A stretch of DNA of 64,000 nucleotides from Polyangium sp. 6x1 (GTDB taxonomy: Bacteria; Myxococcota_A; Polyangia; Polyangiales; Polyangiaceae), in contig NZ_JARZHH010000010.1 of the NCBI RefSeq assembly GCF_029946515.1, forward strand, positions 124,001 to 188,000, given 5' to 3'. Both the position numbers and the translations under genes were made by a program. Shown one piece after another: positions 31,989-42,566 of the stretch (the stretch's first letter is position 1; every line of letters begins with the position of its first letter). Below the pieces are notes generated by a model. It saw only the letters and a program-made list of their open reading frames with translations. It had not been told where the DNA came from and made no database searches.

Positions 31989-34070
31989 TCACGGATTGAA
32001 GGCGGCGCCGATCTTCTCCCAGACGGCCGGCGCGACGCCGACCTCGAGGTGGCCGAACGCGACGCCCTCCTGCTTCGAGCGCGCGGCCTTCGCGTCCGCC
32101 GGCCAGCCCTGCGTGAGCTGATCCCGCGCGGCGATGCTGACGTCGAAGAGCACGCCGTCGCCCTTCGGATCGCAGGTCGGGCACTCCATGCCGTCGATCT
32201 CGAAGATCGTGCCGGGCGCGCCGGGCTTCTGGCCGTGCACCACGTAGAGGAAATCGAGGGCGGGGCTCAGGCCGTGGCCCTTCAATCGCTCGATGAAGTT
32301 GCCGCCCATTTCCATGACCGCGTCGATGCCGATGCCGTCCATCAGCGTGTACGTCGCGTAGCCGAGCGAATAATCCTCGGCGTGCGTCACGTCGTAGTAG
32401 CCGTGCTTCGCCTTGCAGGGCGAGGTCTTGGGATCGTAGGAGGTGGCGCGGCAGGTGATGTGCGCGTCGTCGTCCTCGATCCATCCGGCGGGGACGCCCG
32501 CCGGGTTGTAGGCGAGCTTGTACGTGTTCACCCAGGCGCGCCACTTCGATTCGTCGGTGTCGAGCTCGGACCAATCGTACGAGACCGGATCGTCTTGCCG
32601 GTTCGGCAGCGGATAGAACTTGCGCAGGTCGTAGGCCGTCTGGAGCTGCCCGAGGTAGGCCGAGACGTACGCGCCGGACTCGTCCATCGAGCCCCACATC
32701 GCGTGGTTGTACTGATCGAAATCGAAGTCCGCGCCGCTCACGCCCTCGGCCACGTTCAGGGCTTCGAGGCTCTTGTCGGAGACGGGTTTGCCCTCGGCGT
32801 CGAGGCCGGTGATGTTCGAGGTGTAGATGCGGGTCCAGAAATCGGGCCACATCGCGCCGCGGTTCTCGCAGGCCGAGTAGGCGTACGGGTTCGGGAAGAT
32901 CGAGTTCGGCCCGGCGGCGTACCCGAACGTCACGCATTGCACTGCGCTCATCCATCCCCAGGTCACCGGGCCCTGGCCGATCGGCGCGGCGTCGGGCGTG
33001 CTGTAGATGATGAGGTTGTTGAACGGATGCCGGAAGTTCAGGTCGATGCCGAGGTGCGGGCCGGAGAGCGCGACGTACGTGCGCACGTCGTTGTGGAAGG
33101 GGGGCACGTTCTTCGCGGTGTCCGCGGCGACGCGCTCGAAATGCTTTGTGCCCCAATCCTTCCAGCTCGAAACATTCGAGAGGTAGAGGTCGGCCGCGAG
33201 GACGCCCTTGCTCCAGGCCACGACGTCGACCTTGGGCTGACCCACGAGCGCGGAGACGCGGCGGATCACGTTCGCCAGGTTCGTCGCCTGGTTGAAGTTG
33301 TCGCCGTGGAACGTGCCGAACGTGAGCGCGTACGTGCAATGCCCGCGCTCCTCGAGCCATTGCACGAAGCCGGTCTTCTGCGCCGTGTCCGGGTAGGCGT
33401 TGCCCGCGCCGTCGTCGCCGCCGGGCAGGAGCCAGACGTTGCCGTTCTGCATGGCGCCGTGCACGAGCAAGACGGGCGGCTTCGTCGTGTCACAGGAGAG
33501 CGACGCCGTCTTCGGGCCGTGGTGCAAAAGGACGAACCGCGCCTCGGGGCGCATCGGCCCCTTCTTGCCGCAGGCCGGCGCGCCCGATTTGCCGACCTCG
33601 CCGGCGCACGCGTCCTTGTAATGGATGTTGAAGCCGTCGACGAGCTCTTGGTTCAGCGCGCCGAAATACGTCTTCAGCTTGTACGTGTCGTCCTCGAACG
33701 TGTCCTCCCAGCGGAGCTTCTGCGTGCGGACGTTGTAGCCCTCCGTGCGGTAGCGCTGGAGGCCCTCGACGAGCTCGATTTTGCCCCAGGACCAGGACGG
33801 CGGGGTGATCTCGCCGACGACGCGGTAATCGTCCGCATATTCGCCGGCCACGGGCGGATCGAAATAGGCGTCGTACGCCGGATCGAACGGGTCCGCGGGT
33901 GGATACGGCCTGTTTGCGCCTTCGCCGCCGAAGCCGCCGCCGCCGGGGCCATTTCCGCCCGAGGCTCCCTGGCCGCCCTGGCCGCCCGTCGCCTCGGGAT
34001 CCGGTGTCGGCCCGCAGGCCGCCGCCAGAAGCAAGAAAAGCACGCCCACGGAAACCTCACGCAACGCCAT
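31989..34070 (-). CDS. Secreted lipase-like alpha/beta hydrolase lipoprotein
   Basis: The 693-residue product has a lipoprotein signal (lipobox LAAAC, Cys19) and a Gly-rich linker to about 55. The hydrolase core follows: strand and oxyanion turn PPVLLVHGAMQNGNVW (198-213) and nucleophile elbow VDVVAWSKGVLAADLYL with Ser287. AWSKG replaces the usual GxSxG, as in lipase class 2 proteins (for example AHSMG). The C-terminal 350 residues are unusually long and hold several cysteines. The ATG at 34070 has a GGAGG site 7 nt upstream, so the longer open frame is rejected. Ester or lipid substrates are inferred. Confidence 0.75.
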   Translation of the reverse strand: MALREVSVGVLFLLLAAACGPTPDPEATGGQGGQGASGGNGPGGGGFGGEGANRPYPPADPFDPAYDAYFDPPVAGEYADDYRVVGEITPPSWSWGKIELVEGLQRYRTEGYNVRTQKLRWEDTFEDDTYKLKTYFGALNQELVDGFNIHYKDACAGEVGKSGAPACGKKGPMRPEARFVLLHHGPKTASLSCDTTKPPVLLVHGAMQNGNVWLLPGGDDGAGNAYPDTAQKTGFVQWLEERGHCTYALTFGTFHGDNFNQATNLANVIRRVSALVGQPKVDVVAWSKGVLAADLYLSNVSSWKDWGTKHFERVAADTAKNVPPFHNDVRTYVALSGPHLGIDLNFRHPFNNLIIYSTPDAAPIGQGPVTWGWMSAVQCVTFGYAAGPNSIFPNPYAYSACENRGAMWPDFWTRIYTSNITGLDAEGKPVSDKSLEALNVAEGVSGADFDFDQYNHAMWGSMDESGAYVSAYLGQLQTAYDLRKFYPLPNRQDDPVSYDWSELDTDESKWRAWVNTYKLAYNPAGVPAGWIEDDDAHITCRATSYDPKTSPCKAKHGYYDVTHAEDYSLGYATYTLMDGIGIDAVMEMGGNFIERLKGHGLSPALDFLYVVHGQKPGAPGTIFEIDGMECPTCDPKGDGVLFDVSIAARDQLTQGWPADAKAARSKQEGVAFGHLEVGVAPAVWEKIGAAFNP

Positions 34071-34241
34071 GGCAAACCTCCACCGAAATCGTATCGAGCG
34101 TAGGCGCGCGGGCACGGGAAGGCAAGCGTCGTCTGCGGCGGTGCAACACACACCGGAGACACGAGATCAAGGTTACGATGCGGGAGCGGTGAGGGAAATT
34201 GCTGCGGTGCAGCAGGGGGCCGGGCGAGGTACGCGGCGGCT

Positions 34242-35384
34242 TTACTCGGTCTTGCCGAGGGGGATACGCACGAGGCCGGGGATGCCGCCCTTGTTGTACG
34301 TGGTGTGCGCCGAGTTCGTGATGTAGAGGTAACGGCCCTTGCTCGTCACGCCAATCGCAATGGCGGAGGGCTCGTACAGCGCGGTCTCGGCAAGGACCTG
34401 ATTGCCGCCAATGAAGCCGATGCGCATGATCTTGTCGAGGCGCCGGGACGCGACCGTCAAGCTGACGGTCGCGGGATCCTCGACGACGGACTCGGCGCCG
34501 CCGAGCAATCCGCAGTCCGGGCCCGCGACGTTGTCCGGGAGGATGCTACCCTGCTGGCCGTCGAACGTGCCCTCGAAGATGATCGCGCGGTCGCCGTTCG
34601 TCGCGTAGAACGAGTTGCCCGAGAAAAACACGCTCGTGATGCCGTACGGAATGCCCTCGCCATACGCGCACGCCGACATCTGGTCGCCCGAGTAGACCTG
34701 GCCGACGCCCGGATCGGAGGTGCTCCCGTCCGGCCCGACGATATAGAGGCGCGCCGCGGTCGGGACGGAGACGAACGCGGATCCCGAGGAATGGAACGCG
34801 ATGTGTCGCGGATAGCTCATCGACGGGTCCGAGCTCCAGAGCTCGGCCGTGCCGCCGCCCGGGGGGAACCTGTAGATGCCCGGCATGGCCTGCCCCGGGT
34901 CGTCACTCTTCACCGCGACGTACACGCGCTTGTTCGCGTCGATGCCGACGCCCTGCGGGAACACGACCCCGATCGGCCCCGGAATCGTGCCGTAATCGCT
35001 CACGGCGCCGGTCTCGAGGTCGACCTTCACGACCTTCGGGTTCACGGAGTAACTCACGTACGCCGTGGTCCCGTCGATCGCGATGCCCTCCGGCAGCTCG
35101 CCGTTCGCAGGGTTGAACTTCGCGACCTCCTCGGGCACCACGGGATAAACGATTTCGAGAGCAGAGCCGCCGTCGCCGCCCGTGCCGCCGTTGCCACCCG
35201 CACCGCCGGAGCCGCCCGCCGCGCCGGAGCCGCCGTCGCCGGAGCCGCCGTCGCCGCCGGTCGGGTTGTTGTTCGAGCCGTCCGCGCAGGCCACGGCGAG
35301 CGAGGCGAGCGCGATGCCGAGGCACGAGAGAACCACGCGCCCGAACGAGCGCTCGATCGATTGCCGATCGTCCTTCGATTTCAT
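34242..35384 (-). CDS. Beta-propeller lipoprotein (SMP-30/NHL-like)
   Basis: The 380-residue product has a lipoprotein signal with Cys33, a Gly/Asp/Ser linker (GGDGGSGDGG type) to about residue 76, and a six-bladed propeller of the SMP-30/gluconolactonase or NHL kind. Blade motifs include ELPEGIAIDGTTAYVSYS, FPQGVGIDANKRVYVAV and PSAIAIGVTSKGRYLYI. Catalytic metal ligands of gluconolactonase are not evident, so a binding role is as likely as lactonase activity. A GGAGGGT site precedes the ATG. The 171-bp gap to the lipase-like gene leaves room for a separate promoter. Confidence 0.75.
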   Translation of the reverse strand: MKSKDDRQSIERSFGRVVLSCLGIALASLAVACADGSNNNPTGGDGGSGDGGSGAAGGSGGAGGNGGTGGDGGSALEIVYPVVPEEVAKFNPANGELPEGIAIDGTTAYVSYSVNPKVVKVDLETGAVSDYGTIPGPIGVVFPQGVGIDANKRVYVAVKSDDPGQAMPGIYRFPPGGGTAELWSSDPSMSYPRHIAFHSSGSAFVSVPTAARLYIVGPDGSTSDPGVGQVYSGDQMSACAYGEGIPYGITSVFFSGNSFYATNGDRAIIFEGTFDGQQGSILPDNVAGPDCGLLGGAESVVEDPATVSLTVASRRLDKIMRIGFIGGNQVLAETALYEPSAIAIGVTSKGRYLYITNSAHTTYNKGGIPGLVRIPLGKTE

Positions 35385-35460
35385 GAAAAGACCCTCCAGA
35401 CCGGAGGAGGCTACCAGCCGGCCAGGTCGGGCCGCAAGACGACTGTCGCGCGCGAGCGGA

Positions 35461-35808
35461 TCAGGCGAGGTCGAGCTTGCCGTGATCGTCGCAATGCCCG
35501 CCGTGCGGGTGATGCAGGTGCCCGCCGACGAGGTAATCGACGTGGTCTCCGTGCGGGACGCCCTCGTGTCCACACGCCGGGCCGTGCGTGTGGCCCTTCT
35601 GGTGCCCGCCGCAGGCGTGCGAGGGCGTGCATTGGTCGCGGTTCGCCTGGTCGACCGCAATGACGTGCTCGTCCGTGTGATCGCCGTGTGTGTGGTGCAG
35701 GTGTCCGTCGTGCAGGTAATCGGTATGACCCTGGTGCCGGATCGCCGTGTGCCCGCAGCCGTCGCCATGCTGGTGGTCGTGGCTGCCGTGCGTGGGGTGG
35801 TCGTGCAT
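35461..35808 (-). CDS. Histidine-rich metal-binding protein with an internal duplication
   Basis: 29 of 115 residues are His. The protein is an internal duplication: CGHTAIRHQGHTDYLHDGHL and CGHEGVPHGDHVDYLVGGHL each continue into HHxHGxHxDxH. Four cysteines pair with the repeats. No signal peptide or membrane segment is present, so it is probably a cytoplasmic store or chaperone for zinc, nickel or another metal. The ATG at 35808 has a perfect AGGAGG site, which argues for high expression. It is divergent from the MFS gene. Confidence 0.75.
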   Translation of the reverse strand: MHDHPTHGSHDHQHGDGCGHTAIRHQGHTDYLHDGHLHHTHGDHTDEHVIAVDQANRDQCTPSHACGGHQKGHTHGPACGHEGVPHGDHVDYLVGGHLHHPHGGHCDDHGKLDLA

Positions 35809-35927
35809 CGTTGTCCTCCTTCATACTGCTTGGCGCTGACACGCGGACGACGGTACCCCCGCGTTCGCCGGGGCCCCATCTCGGGAATTTCCGGCGGGCG
35901 GCCGTGCGCGACCCTTTTCGTCCGGCG

Positions 35928-37142
35928 ATGGCCGTTGCGGTAGCTCGATCGGTCGCGCAGAGTGCGCGCCTGCCCGTGCCCGGCGTCGTCGCGCTCCGCC
36001 TTTACTACCTCGCGAGCTTCGCGGTGCTCGGCGTGTATTTGCCATTTTTCCCGCCGTGGCTCGCGGCGCGCGGCATCGAGGGCGTGTCCTTCGGCCTGCT
36101 CACGGCCACGTTCCCGGCGATGAGCATGATCGGCCCGCCCGTGTTCGGGCTCGTGGCCGACGCGCTCGGCCTCCGTGGCCACCTCTTGCGCGTCGCGTGC
36201 GCAGGGGCGTTCGCCGGGTTCGCCGGCGTCGCGGCGCTCGCGGGGGGCGGAGGTGGTAGCTTCGCCGCGCTGCTCCTGCCGGTCGTCGTCTTCGCGTTTT
36301 TCCGCTCCCCCATGTCGATGCTGGCCGACGTCGTCGCCCTCGAAGCCGCCCGCGAGGGGCACGTGCCCTACGGCGCGACGCGGCTCTTCGGCTCGATGGG
36401 GTTTCTCGTCGCCGCGGTCCTCGCCGGCGGGCTCGAGCCGACCTCCGCCGTGCAGATTCCGCTCGCCATTGCCGCGCTCCTCCTCGTCACGCTCGGCGTC
36501 ACCTTCGCGCTCCCTTCCCGCGTGCCCGCCCCCGCGAGGCCCTCGGTCGCGCAGATCCGCGCGCTGCTCGCGAGCGCCGACGTGCGCCTCTTCCTCGCCT
36601 CCGCGTTCTTCGCGCAGGCCGCCTTCGCTTGTTATGACCAGTGCTTCTCGCTCCACCTGCTCGCGCGGGGCGCCTCGCCGCGTATCATCGGCGCGACCTG
36701 GGCCGTCGGCGTCTTGGCCGAGGTCGTGCTCATGGCCAACGCGGGCGCCCTCGCCGCGCGCGTCCGCGCCCCCGTGCTCCTCGCGGTCGCGTACGGTGTC
36801 GCCGCGCTCCGATGGATCCTCATCGCGTTCGTTCCGGGCTTCCTTCCGCTCCTCGTGCTCCAGCCCCTCCACGGGATTGCCTTCGGCCTCGCGTGGGTCT
36901 CGGCTCTCGCCTACGTGAAAGATCGTGCGCCGAGGCACCTCCTCGGGACGGCGCAGGGCGTGTTCGTGGCCACGGTCTCGGCGGGCTCCGTCACCGGCAT
37001 GCTGGGCTGGATCCACGTCTATCGCCGCGGCGGCGGGGCCGTCGCGTTCGGGTGCGCCGCGCTCGTATCCGCGATCGCTTGCGGGATCGCGATCGCCTTC
37101 GCGCGCCGCACGCGTGCGGGGCGGAACGAGGCCGTTCTCTGA
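35928..37142 (+). CDS. MFS transporter (phenylpropionate/nucleoside permease-like)
   Basis: The 404-residue product has twelve predicted helices. It begins RLYYLASFAVLGVYLPFFPPWLAARG, the hallmark of the MFS_1-like group containing HcaT and LacY-type symporters. The second half starts near residue 205 (LFLASAFFAQAAFACYDQCFSLHL). The ATG at 35928 is used; a GTG 24 nt upstream is an in-frame alternative. The substrate cannot be told. It reads toward glmS, 103 nt downstream, but glmS probably has its own control because of the leader structure. Confidence 0.85.
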   Translation: MAVAVARSVAQSARLPVPGVVALRLYYLASFAVLGVYLPFFPPWLAARGIEGVSFGLLTATFPAMSMIGPPVFGLVADALGLRGHLLRVACAGAFAGFAGVAALAGGGGGSFAALLLPVVVFAFFRSPMSMLADVVALEAAREGHVPYGATRLFGSMGFLVAAVLAGGLEPTSAVQIPLAIAALLLVTLGVTFALPSRVPAPARPSVAQIRALLASADVRLFLASAFFAQAAFACYDQCFSLHLLARGASPRIIGATWAVGVLAEVVLMANAGALAARVRAPVLLAVAYGVAALRWILIAFVPGFLPLLVLQPLHGIAFGLAWVSALAYVKDRAPRHLLGTAQGVFVATVSAGSVTGMLGWIHVYRRGGGAVAFGCAALVSAIACGIAIAFARRTRAGRNEAVL

Positions 37143-37201
37143 CCCGCCAACGCGCGGCGGAAGTCGAACTTTTTTCGCTCGGAGCCACGGCTCGGGTTAC
37201 A

Positions 37202-37239
37202 CCTCGGCAGCGGCGCCCGTGCCGCTGCACGAAGCGAGG
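37202..37239 (+). promoter_or_regulatory. glmS leader hairpin that can cover the ribosome site
   Basis: An 8-bp stem GCAGCGGC (37207-37214) with GCCGCTGC (37221-37228) stacks under an outer 5-bp stem CCTCG (37202-37206) with CGAGG (37235-37239), with a 6-nt bulge. The GAGG of the outer stem is the only ribosome site, 6 nt before the glmS ATG, so the fold would block translation. Confidence 0.5.
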
Positions 37240-37245
37240 CATCCG

Positions 37246-39078
<1,833 letters not shown>

Positions 39079-39080
39079 GG

Positions 39081-39120
39081 AACCCTCACCGGAGCCCCTC
39101 TCCACCGCGTGGAGAGGGGC
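39081..39120 (-). repeat. REP-like palindromic element, copy 3 (inverted)
   Basis: A 12-bp stem (GCCCCTCTCCAC at 39094-39105, its complement at 39109-39120) is preceded by AACCCTCACCGGA, the reverse complement of the tail seen in the other two copies. It lies between the convergent glmS and KGG-DUF2795 genes. Confidence 0.75.
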
Positions 39121-39138
39121 CTCCGCCGAGCCCGACGC

Positions 39139-39546
39139 TCAAGCCGCTTTCTCGTCTTTGTCGCTGCCGCTGAGCCCCTCCTCCTTGAGGGCTGGGCTCA
39201 CCGCCTGGACGATGTTCGCCATCGAGGGGAACTCCTCGTCCTCGAGGTCCTCGATGATCTGGCGCAGCTTGACGGGCTGCCCCTTGCGATATTCGATCTC
39301 CTGATTGCCCGCCCGCGCGAGCAGGTCTTGCTTCGTCACGGGGAACTCCAGGCCGGCGAGCGCCTGCGTGATCGCGCCGATGCCGAACGCCGTCCCTTCG
39401 GGCGGCCCGGGCTTGTCGTATGCCTGTCCGCGGACCTCCTTCCGATCGCGGAGATCTCGCTGGTGTTGAACCTCTTTGCCGCCGAGGTGCCCTGCCTCCT
39501 GGACGGTCATCGTGCCCTTGCTCTCGTCCTTGTTTTTTTCGGCCAT
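39139..39546 (-). CDS. KGG-type N-terminus fused to a DUF2795 domain
   Basis: The 135-residue product begins like the KGG proteins at 11-12 kb (MAEKNKDESKGTMTVQEAGHLGG) but has only one LGG motif. The rest, from about residue 55, matches DUF2795: ALAGLEFPVTKQDLLARA, then a short helix and EDEEFPSMANIVQAV. DUF2795 proteins are small, usually actinobacterial or myxobacterial, and of unknown function. The start at 39546 has GGAGAC 9 nt upstream. The frame is open for another 900 nt upstream but that region codes on the other strand. It is divergent from the small acidic protein gene. Confidence 0.8.
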   Translation of the reverse strand: MAEKNKDESKGTMTVQEAGHLGGKEVQHQRDLRDRKEVRGQAYDKPGPPEGTAFGIGAITQALAGLEFPVTKQDLLARAGNQEIEYRKGQPVKLRQIIEDLEDEEFPSMANIVQAVSPALKEEGLSGSDKDEKAA

Positions 39547-39757
39547 GGTCTGTCTCCTCGCGTGGCGTTCGGCCAGCCGTATGCGGCGCGGCTCGGCCTC
39601 GCCGCTTTCGTTGGGCACGGCGGGACTCGCGTCGAGGGTTTGGCGGAGTGATCCATTGAGGATGCGCTCGGCGCGCCGCATCGAAACGGCCGGGCCTGGT
39701 CCTCGCCCCTCTTGCGGTCCGCGCCGAGGCGGGCATGAGACCTGCGGGAGGAACCTC

Positions 39758-39997
39758 ATGGCGCAGACGTGGAAACCCGATCGAGACGAGCGAACGGCCC
39801 CGCCCGAAAAGCCGAGCGGATGCACGCCGGCGGACGAGCCCGAGCACGGCCGTCCGCCGGTCGCCTGGGAAGGAGAGACCCGGGTGCTCGAACCAAAAAC
39901 GGTCGCCGACGAGCTCGTGGACGAGGCGTCCGAGGAGTCCTTCCCTGCCAGCGATCCGCCTGCCTGGACACCGACGAAATCCGTGGGCAAGAAGTGA
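39758..39997 (+). CDS. Small protein with a DEASEESFPASDPPAW motif
   Basis: The 79-residue hydrophilic product has a perfect GGGAGG site 7 nt before its ATG. The C-terminal half carries ELVDEASEESFPASDPPAW, a motif I have seen in short uncharacterised proteins from many soil bacteria. No signal peptide or membrane segment is present. It is divergent from the KGG-DUF2795 gene across 211 bp, which together with the strong ribosome site suggests a stress-related role, but only as inference. Confidence 0.7.
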   Translation: MAQTWKPDRDERTAPPEKPSGCTPADEPEHGRPPVAWEGETRVLEPKTVADELVDEASEESFPASDPPAWTPTKSVGKK

Positions 39998-40201
39998 GCG
40001 ACCCTGCCGCTCGGGCGCTCGGGGGCCTGCCCGTGCGCGCTGGGCTCGGCCCCCCAAACCCCGGTCGCAAAACGGCCTACCCCCTCGACGAGGAACTTGC
40101 TGCCCGCTTGAAGGTCGGCAAAATGTTGCGCTTGCGCGCTCACGCCACGCGTGTGCCCGCGTGACGCTTCCCTCCCTCGCCGACGAAGAAACACCCTTCT
40201 T

Positions 40202-41512
40202 ATGGGCCAAGTCACGTCCCCCATCGATCGCCGCCAACTTCTCCAAGGGCTCGGGGCCATGTTCCTCGCCTCGGCCTGCTGCCCGACGACGCCCGCGTCG
40301 CGCAGCGTGGAAACGAAGGTCGCGCCGAGGCCGCTCGTGCCCTCGACGGGGCCGCTCGTGCCGGACACGCCCGAAAACGTGGGCATGTCCTTCGAGCGGC
40401 TCGAGGACGTCTTTGCGCGCCTCGAGCGCCGCGTGAACGACGAGGCCTTCCCGGGATTCGCGGCTCTGGTGGCACGACGCGGCAAGATCGTCGCACAGCA
40501 CGCCTACGGCAAAAAAGTCCGCGGGGGCGGTGAGCCCGTCACGCTCGACACCATCTTCGACCTCGAATCCATGACGAAGGTCGTGTCAACGGCCATTTCC
40601 GCGCTCGTCCTCGTCGACCGGGGCAAGCTCCGCCTGGACGACCCGGTCGTCAAATACCTGGCGGATTTCAAGGGCGCTGGAAAAGAGCGAGTGACGGTGC
40701 GGGACATGCTCCGGTATACGTCGGGGCTGCCGCTCGACAACCATTTCTTCGACGAAAAGCCGAACGAGATATGGCGGAAGATGGCGGCCACGCCGCTCGA
40801 ATACCCCCCCGGGACGAAGGTCGAATACAGCGACCTCACGTATCGCCTGCTCGGCAAGGTCGTGGAGGCGGCCTCGGGCGCGACGCTCGACGTGTTCGCC
40901 CGTGACAACGTGTGGAAGCCGCTCGGAATGGTCGACACGATGTACAATCCCCCGGCCGCGCTGCTCCCGCGCATCGCGGCGACGGGCCCCACGCAGCGGC
41001 GCACGGCGATCGTGCGGGGCGCGGTCCAGGACGATCAGGATTTCGCGCTCGGCGGCGTCGTCGGCTGCGACGGCGCGTTTTCCACGGTGAAGGACGTGGC
41101 CACGTTCTGCCAGATGGTGCTCGGCGGCGGCACGTACGCCGGAACGCGCATCTTCGCGCCGGAGCTCGCCGCCGAGATGGTCGCGAATCAGACGCCGTTC
41201 GTCGACGCGGACAAGACGGACACGTCGCCGCTCATGAACCTCGTCGCCACGCCGAAGGGTTATGGCTGGGAGCTCTTCACGCCGCGATTCTCGAATGGCG
41301 GGACGCGCCTGTCGCCGGGATCGTATGGCAAGGTGGGCGGCGCGGGCACGTTCATGTGGGTCGATCCGTCGCGGCAGCTCTTCGCCATCTTGCTGACGAA
41401 CCACGGCCTGCCCGTGCCTTTCGACGAGCGCGGCTGGGATCGGCTCCTCGACGAGACGAGCTGCGTGGAGTTTTTCGACGGCGTCATCGGATCCGTGACC
41501 GACGACGCGTGA
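40202..41512 (+). CDS. Class C beta-lactamase-like serine hydrolase, lipoprotein
   Basis: The 436-residue product has an RR-containing signal, DRRQLLQGLGAMFLASAC, that fits a Tat or Sec lipoprotein. The SxxK motif is SMTK in FDLESMTKVVSTAIS near 125, the second motif is YSDLTY near 210 (YSD in place of YSN), and the C-terminal motif region is GGAGTFMWVDPSRQLF near 380. This is the pattern of EstB-type esterases and D-aminopeptidase-like proteins rather than true beta-lactamases. The ATG at 40202 has no strong ribosome site; the 204-bp region before it is otherwise featureless. Confidence 0.82.
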   Translation: MGQVTSPIDRRQLLQGLGAMFLASACCPTTPASRSVETKVAPRPLVPSTGPLVPDTPENVGMSFERLEDVFARLERRVNDEAFPGFAALVARRGKIVAQHAYGKKVRGGGEPVTLDTIFDLESMTKVVSTAISALVLVDRGKLRLDDPVVKYLADFKGAGKERVTVRDMLRYTSGLPLDNHFFDEKPNEIWRKMAATPLEYPPGTKVEYSDLTYRLLGKVVEAASGATLDVFARDNVWKPLGMVDTMYNPPAALLPRIAATGPTQRRTAIVRGAVQDDQDFALGGVVGCDGAFSTVKDVATFCQMVLGGGTYAGTRIFAPELAAEMVANQTPFVDADKTDTSPLMNLVATPKGYGWELFTPRFSNGGTRLSPGSYGKVGGAGTFMWVDPSRQLFAILLTNHGLPVPFDERGWDRLLDETSCVEFFDGVIGSVTDDA

Positions 41513-41555
41513 CGAGCGCCTTCCGAGCGCTCGCGCATTGCGCTAGCATGGCGCG

Positions 41556-42470
41556 ATGCGCGCCTCCCTTTCCTTCGCGATTTCGTTTGCCCTGTGGACA
41601 TTCGCGTGCAGCTCGCCTCCGGTCGATACGTTCACCGGCGGCAGCGGCGCCGGCGCGGGCCCGATCCTCACGGGCGCAGGCGCGGGGAGCGGGAGCGGAA
41701 TGGGAGGCGATAGCGGCGGCGGCGAAGGCGGCAGCGGCGTCGGGAGCGGGAGCGGCAGCGGCGGCGGCATGATCGTCGACCAGGACGGCGACGGCCTCGA
41801 CGATGCCTACGAGGCTTCCCTCGCCGAGAGTCATCTCCCGTTTCTCTCCCTCGATCCCGAGGACGGTTGCCCGCGCGGCGGCATCGTGTATCGCGTCCGC
41901 CCGCACCCCGACGACGCCACGCGCATCCACATCGTCTATGACCACCTGTACGAGCGCGATTGCGGCCTGACCGCGCACGCCGGCGACAACGAAGCGTTTG
42001 GCGTGACGATCGACCCGACCGTCCCGCCGCCCGCGGGCATCCTCGCGATGCGCGCCGTCGGCCACCAGGCGACCCTTTGCGAGAAGACGACCGAGTGCGG
42101 CTCCTGCGGGGATTTGCCCGCCTGCGCGACGGCCATGAAAAACGGCGCGCTTTTCCCCGTCGTGTTCTCCAGCAAGGACAAGCACGCCGGGTATGTCGAG
42201 AAAGACACCTGCAATCCGTTCCTCGCTTGCCTCGACACTTGCACGCTCGCGCCTACGAGCGCGACGCCGCCGATGGTCAACGCGGGCGAGCCCGACGCGC
42301 CGCTCGTCACGAACCTCACGACGCAAGGATTCATCCACGCCGCGAACGGCTGGACCGAGCAGGAGCTCTTCGACGTGAACCCGTGGGAGCCCGAAAAGGA
42401 CTTCGGCGGCGCGGGCAACGTGGCGGGGGACCTCGTCGACCCCGCGTTCGTGCCGCCGGCGTGCCCGTGA
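41556..42470 (+). CDS. Lipoprotein with a calcium-loop motif, function unknown
   Basis: The 304-residue product has a lipoprotein signal (LWTFAC, Cys18), a long Gly/Ser linker to about residue 72, then DQDGDGLDDAYE, a calcium-binding loop as in thrombospondin type 3 repeats. The C-terminal domain of about 200 residues has ten cysteines and the segments RIHIVYDHLYERDCG and HAGDNEAFGVTIDP. These vaguely resemble VPS62-like folds, but I cannot assign the family. It follows the serine hydrolase gene by 43 nt. Confidence 0.68.
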   Translation: MRASLSFAISFALWTFACSSPPVDTFTGGSGAGAGPILTGAGAGSGSGMGGDSGGGEGGSGVGSGSGSGGGMIVDQDGDGLDDAYEASLAESHLPFLSLDPEDGCPRGGIVYRVRPHPDDATRIHIVYDHLYERDCGLTAHAGDNEAFGVTIDPTVPPPAGILAMRAVGHQATLCEKTTECGSCGDLPACATAMKNGALFPVVFSSKDKHAGYVEKDTCNPFLACLDTCTLAPTSATPPMVNAGEPDAPLVTNLTTQGFIHAANGWTEQELFDVNPWEPEKDFGGAGNVAGDLVDPAFVPPACP

Positions 42471-42566
42471 GGCGCTTTTCGACGCGCGGGGGCTTCGCTC
42501 GCCGCGCCCCTGAACCCCCTTCCCTCCGACGCCCGTTCGCACTATGGACGGAAGCCGGAGAGCCTG

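Noticed and set aside
37143-37245. glmS ribozyme
   Set aside because: The catalytic core pattern is absent and the leader is too short; only a simple hairpin is present.
39547-40485. N-terminal extension of the KGG-DUF2795 gene
   Set aside because: The frame is open but runs antisense to the small acidic protein and the serine hydrolase genes; the ATG at 39546 has the ribosome site.
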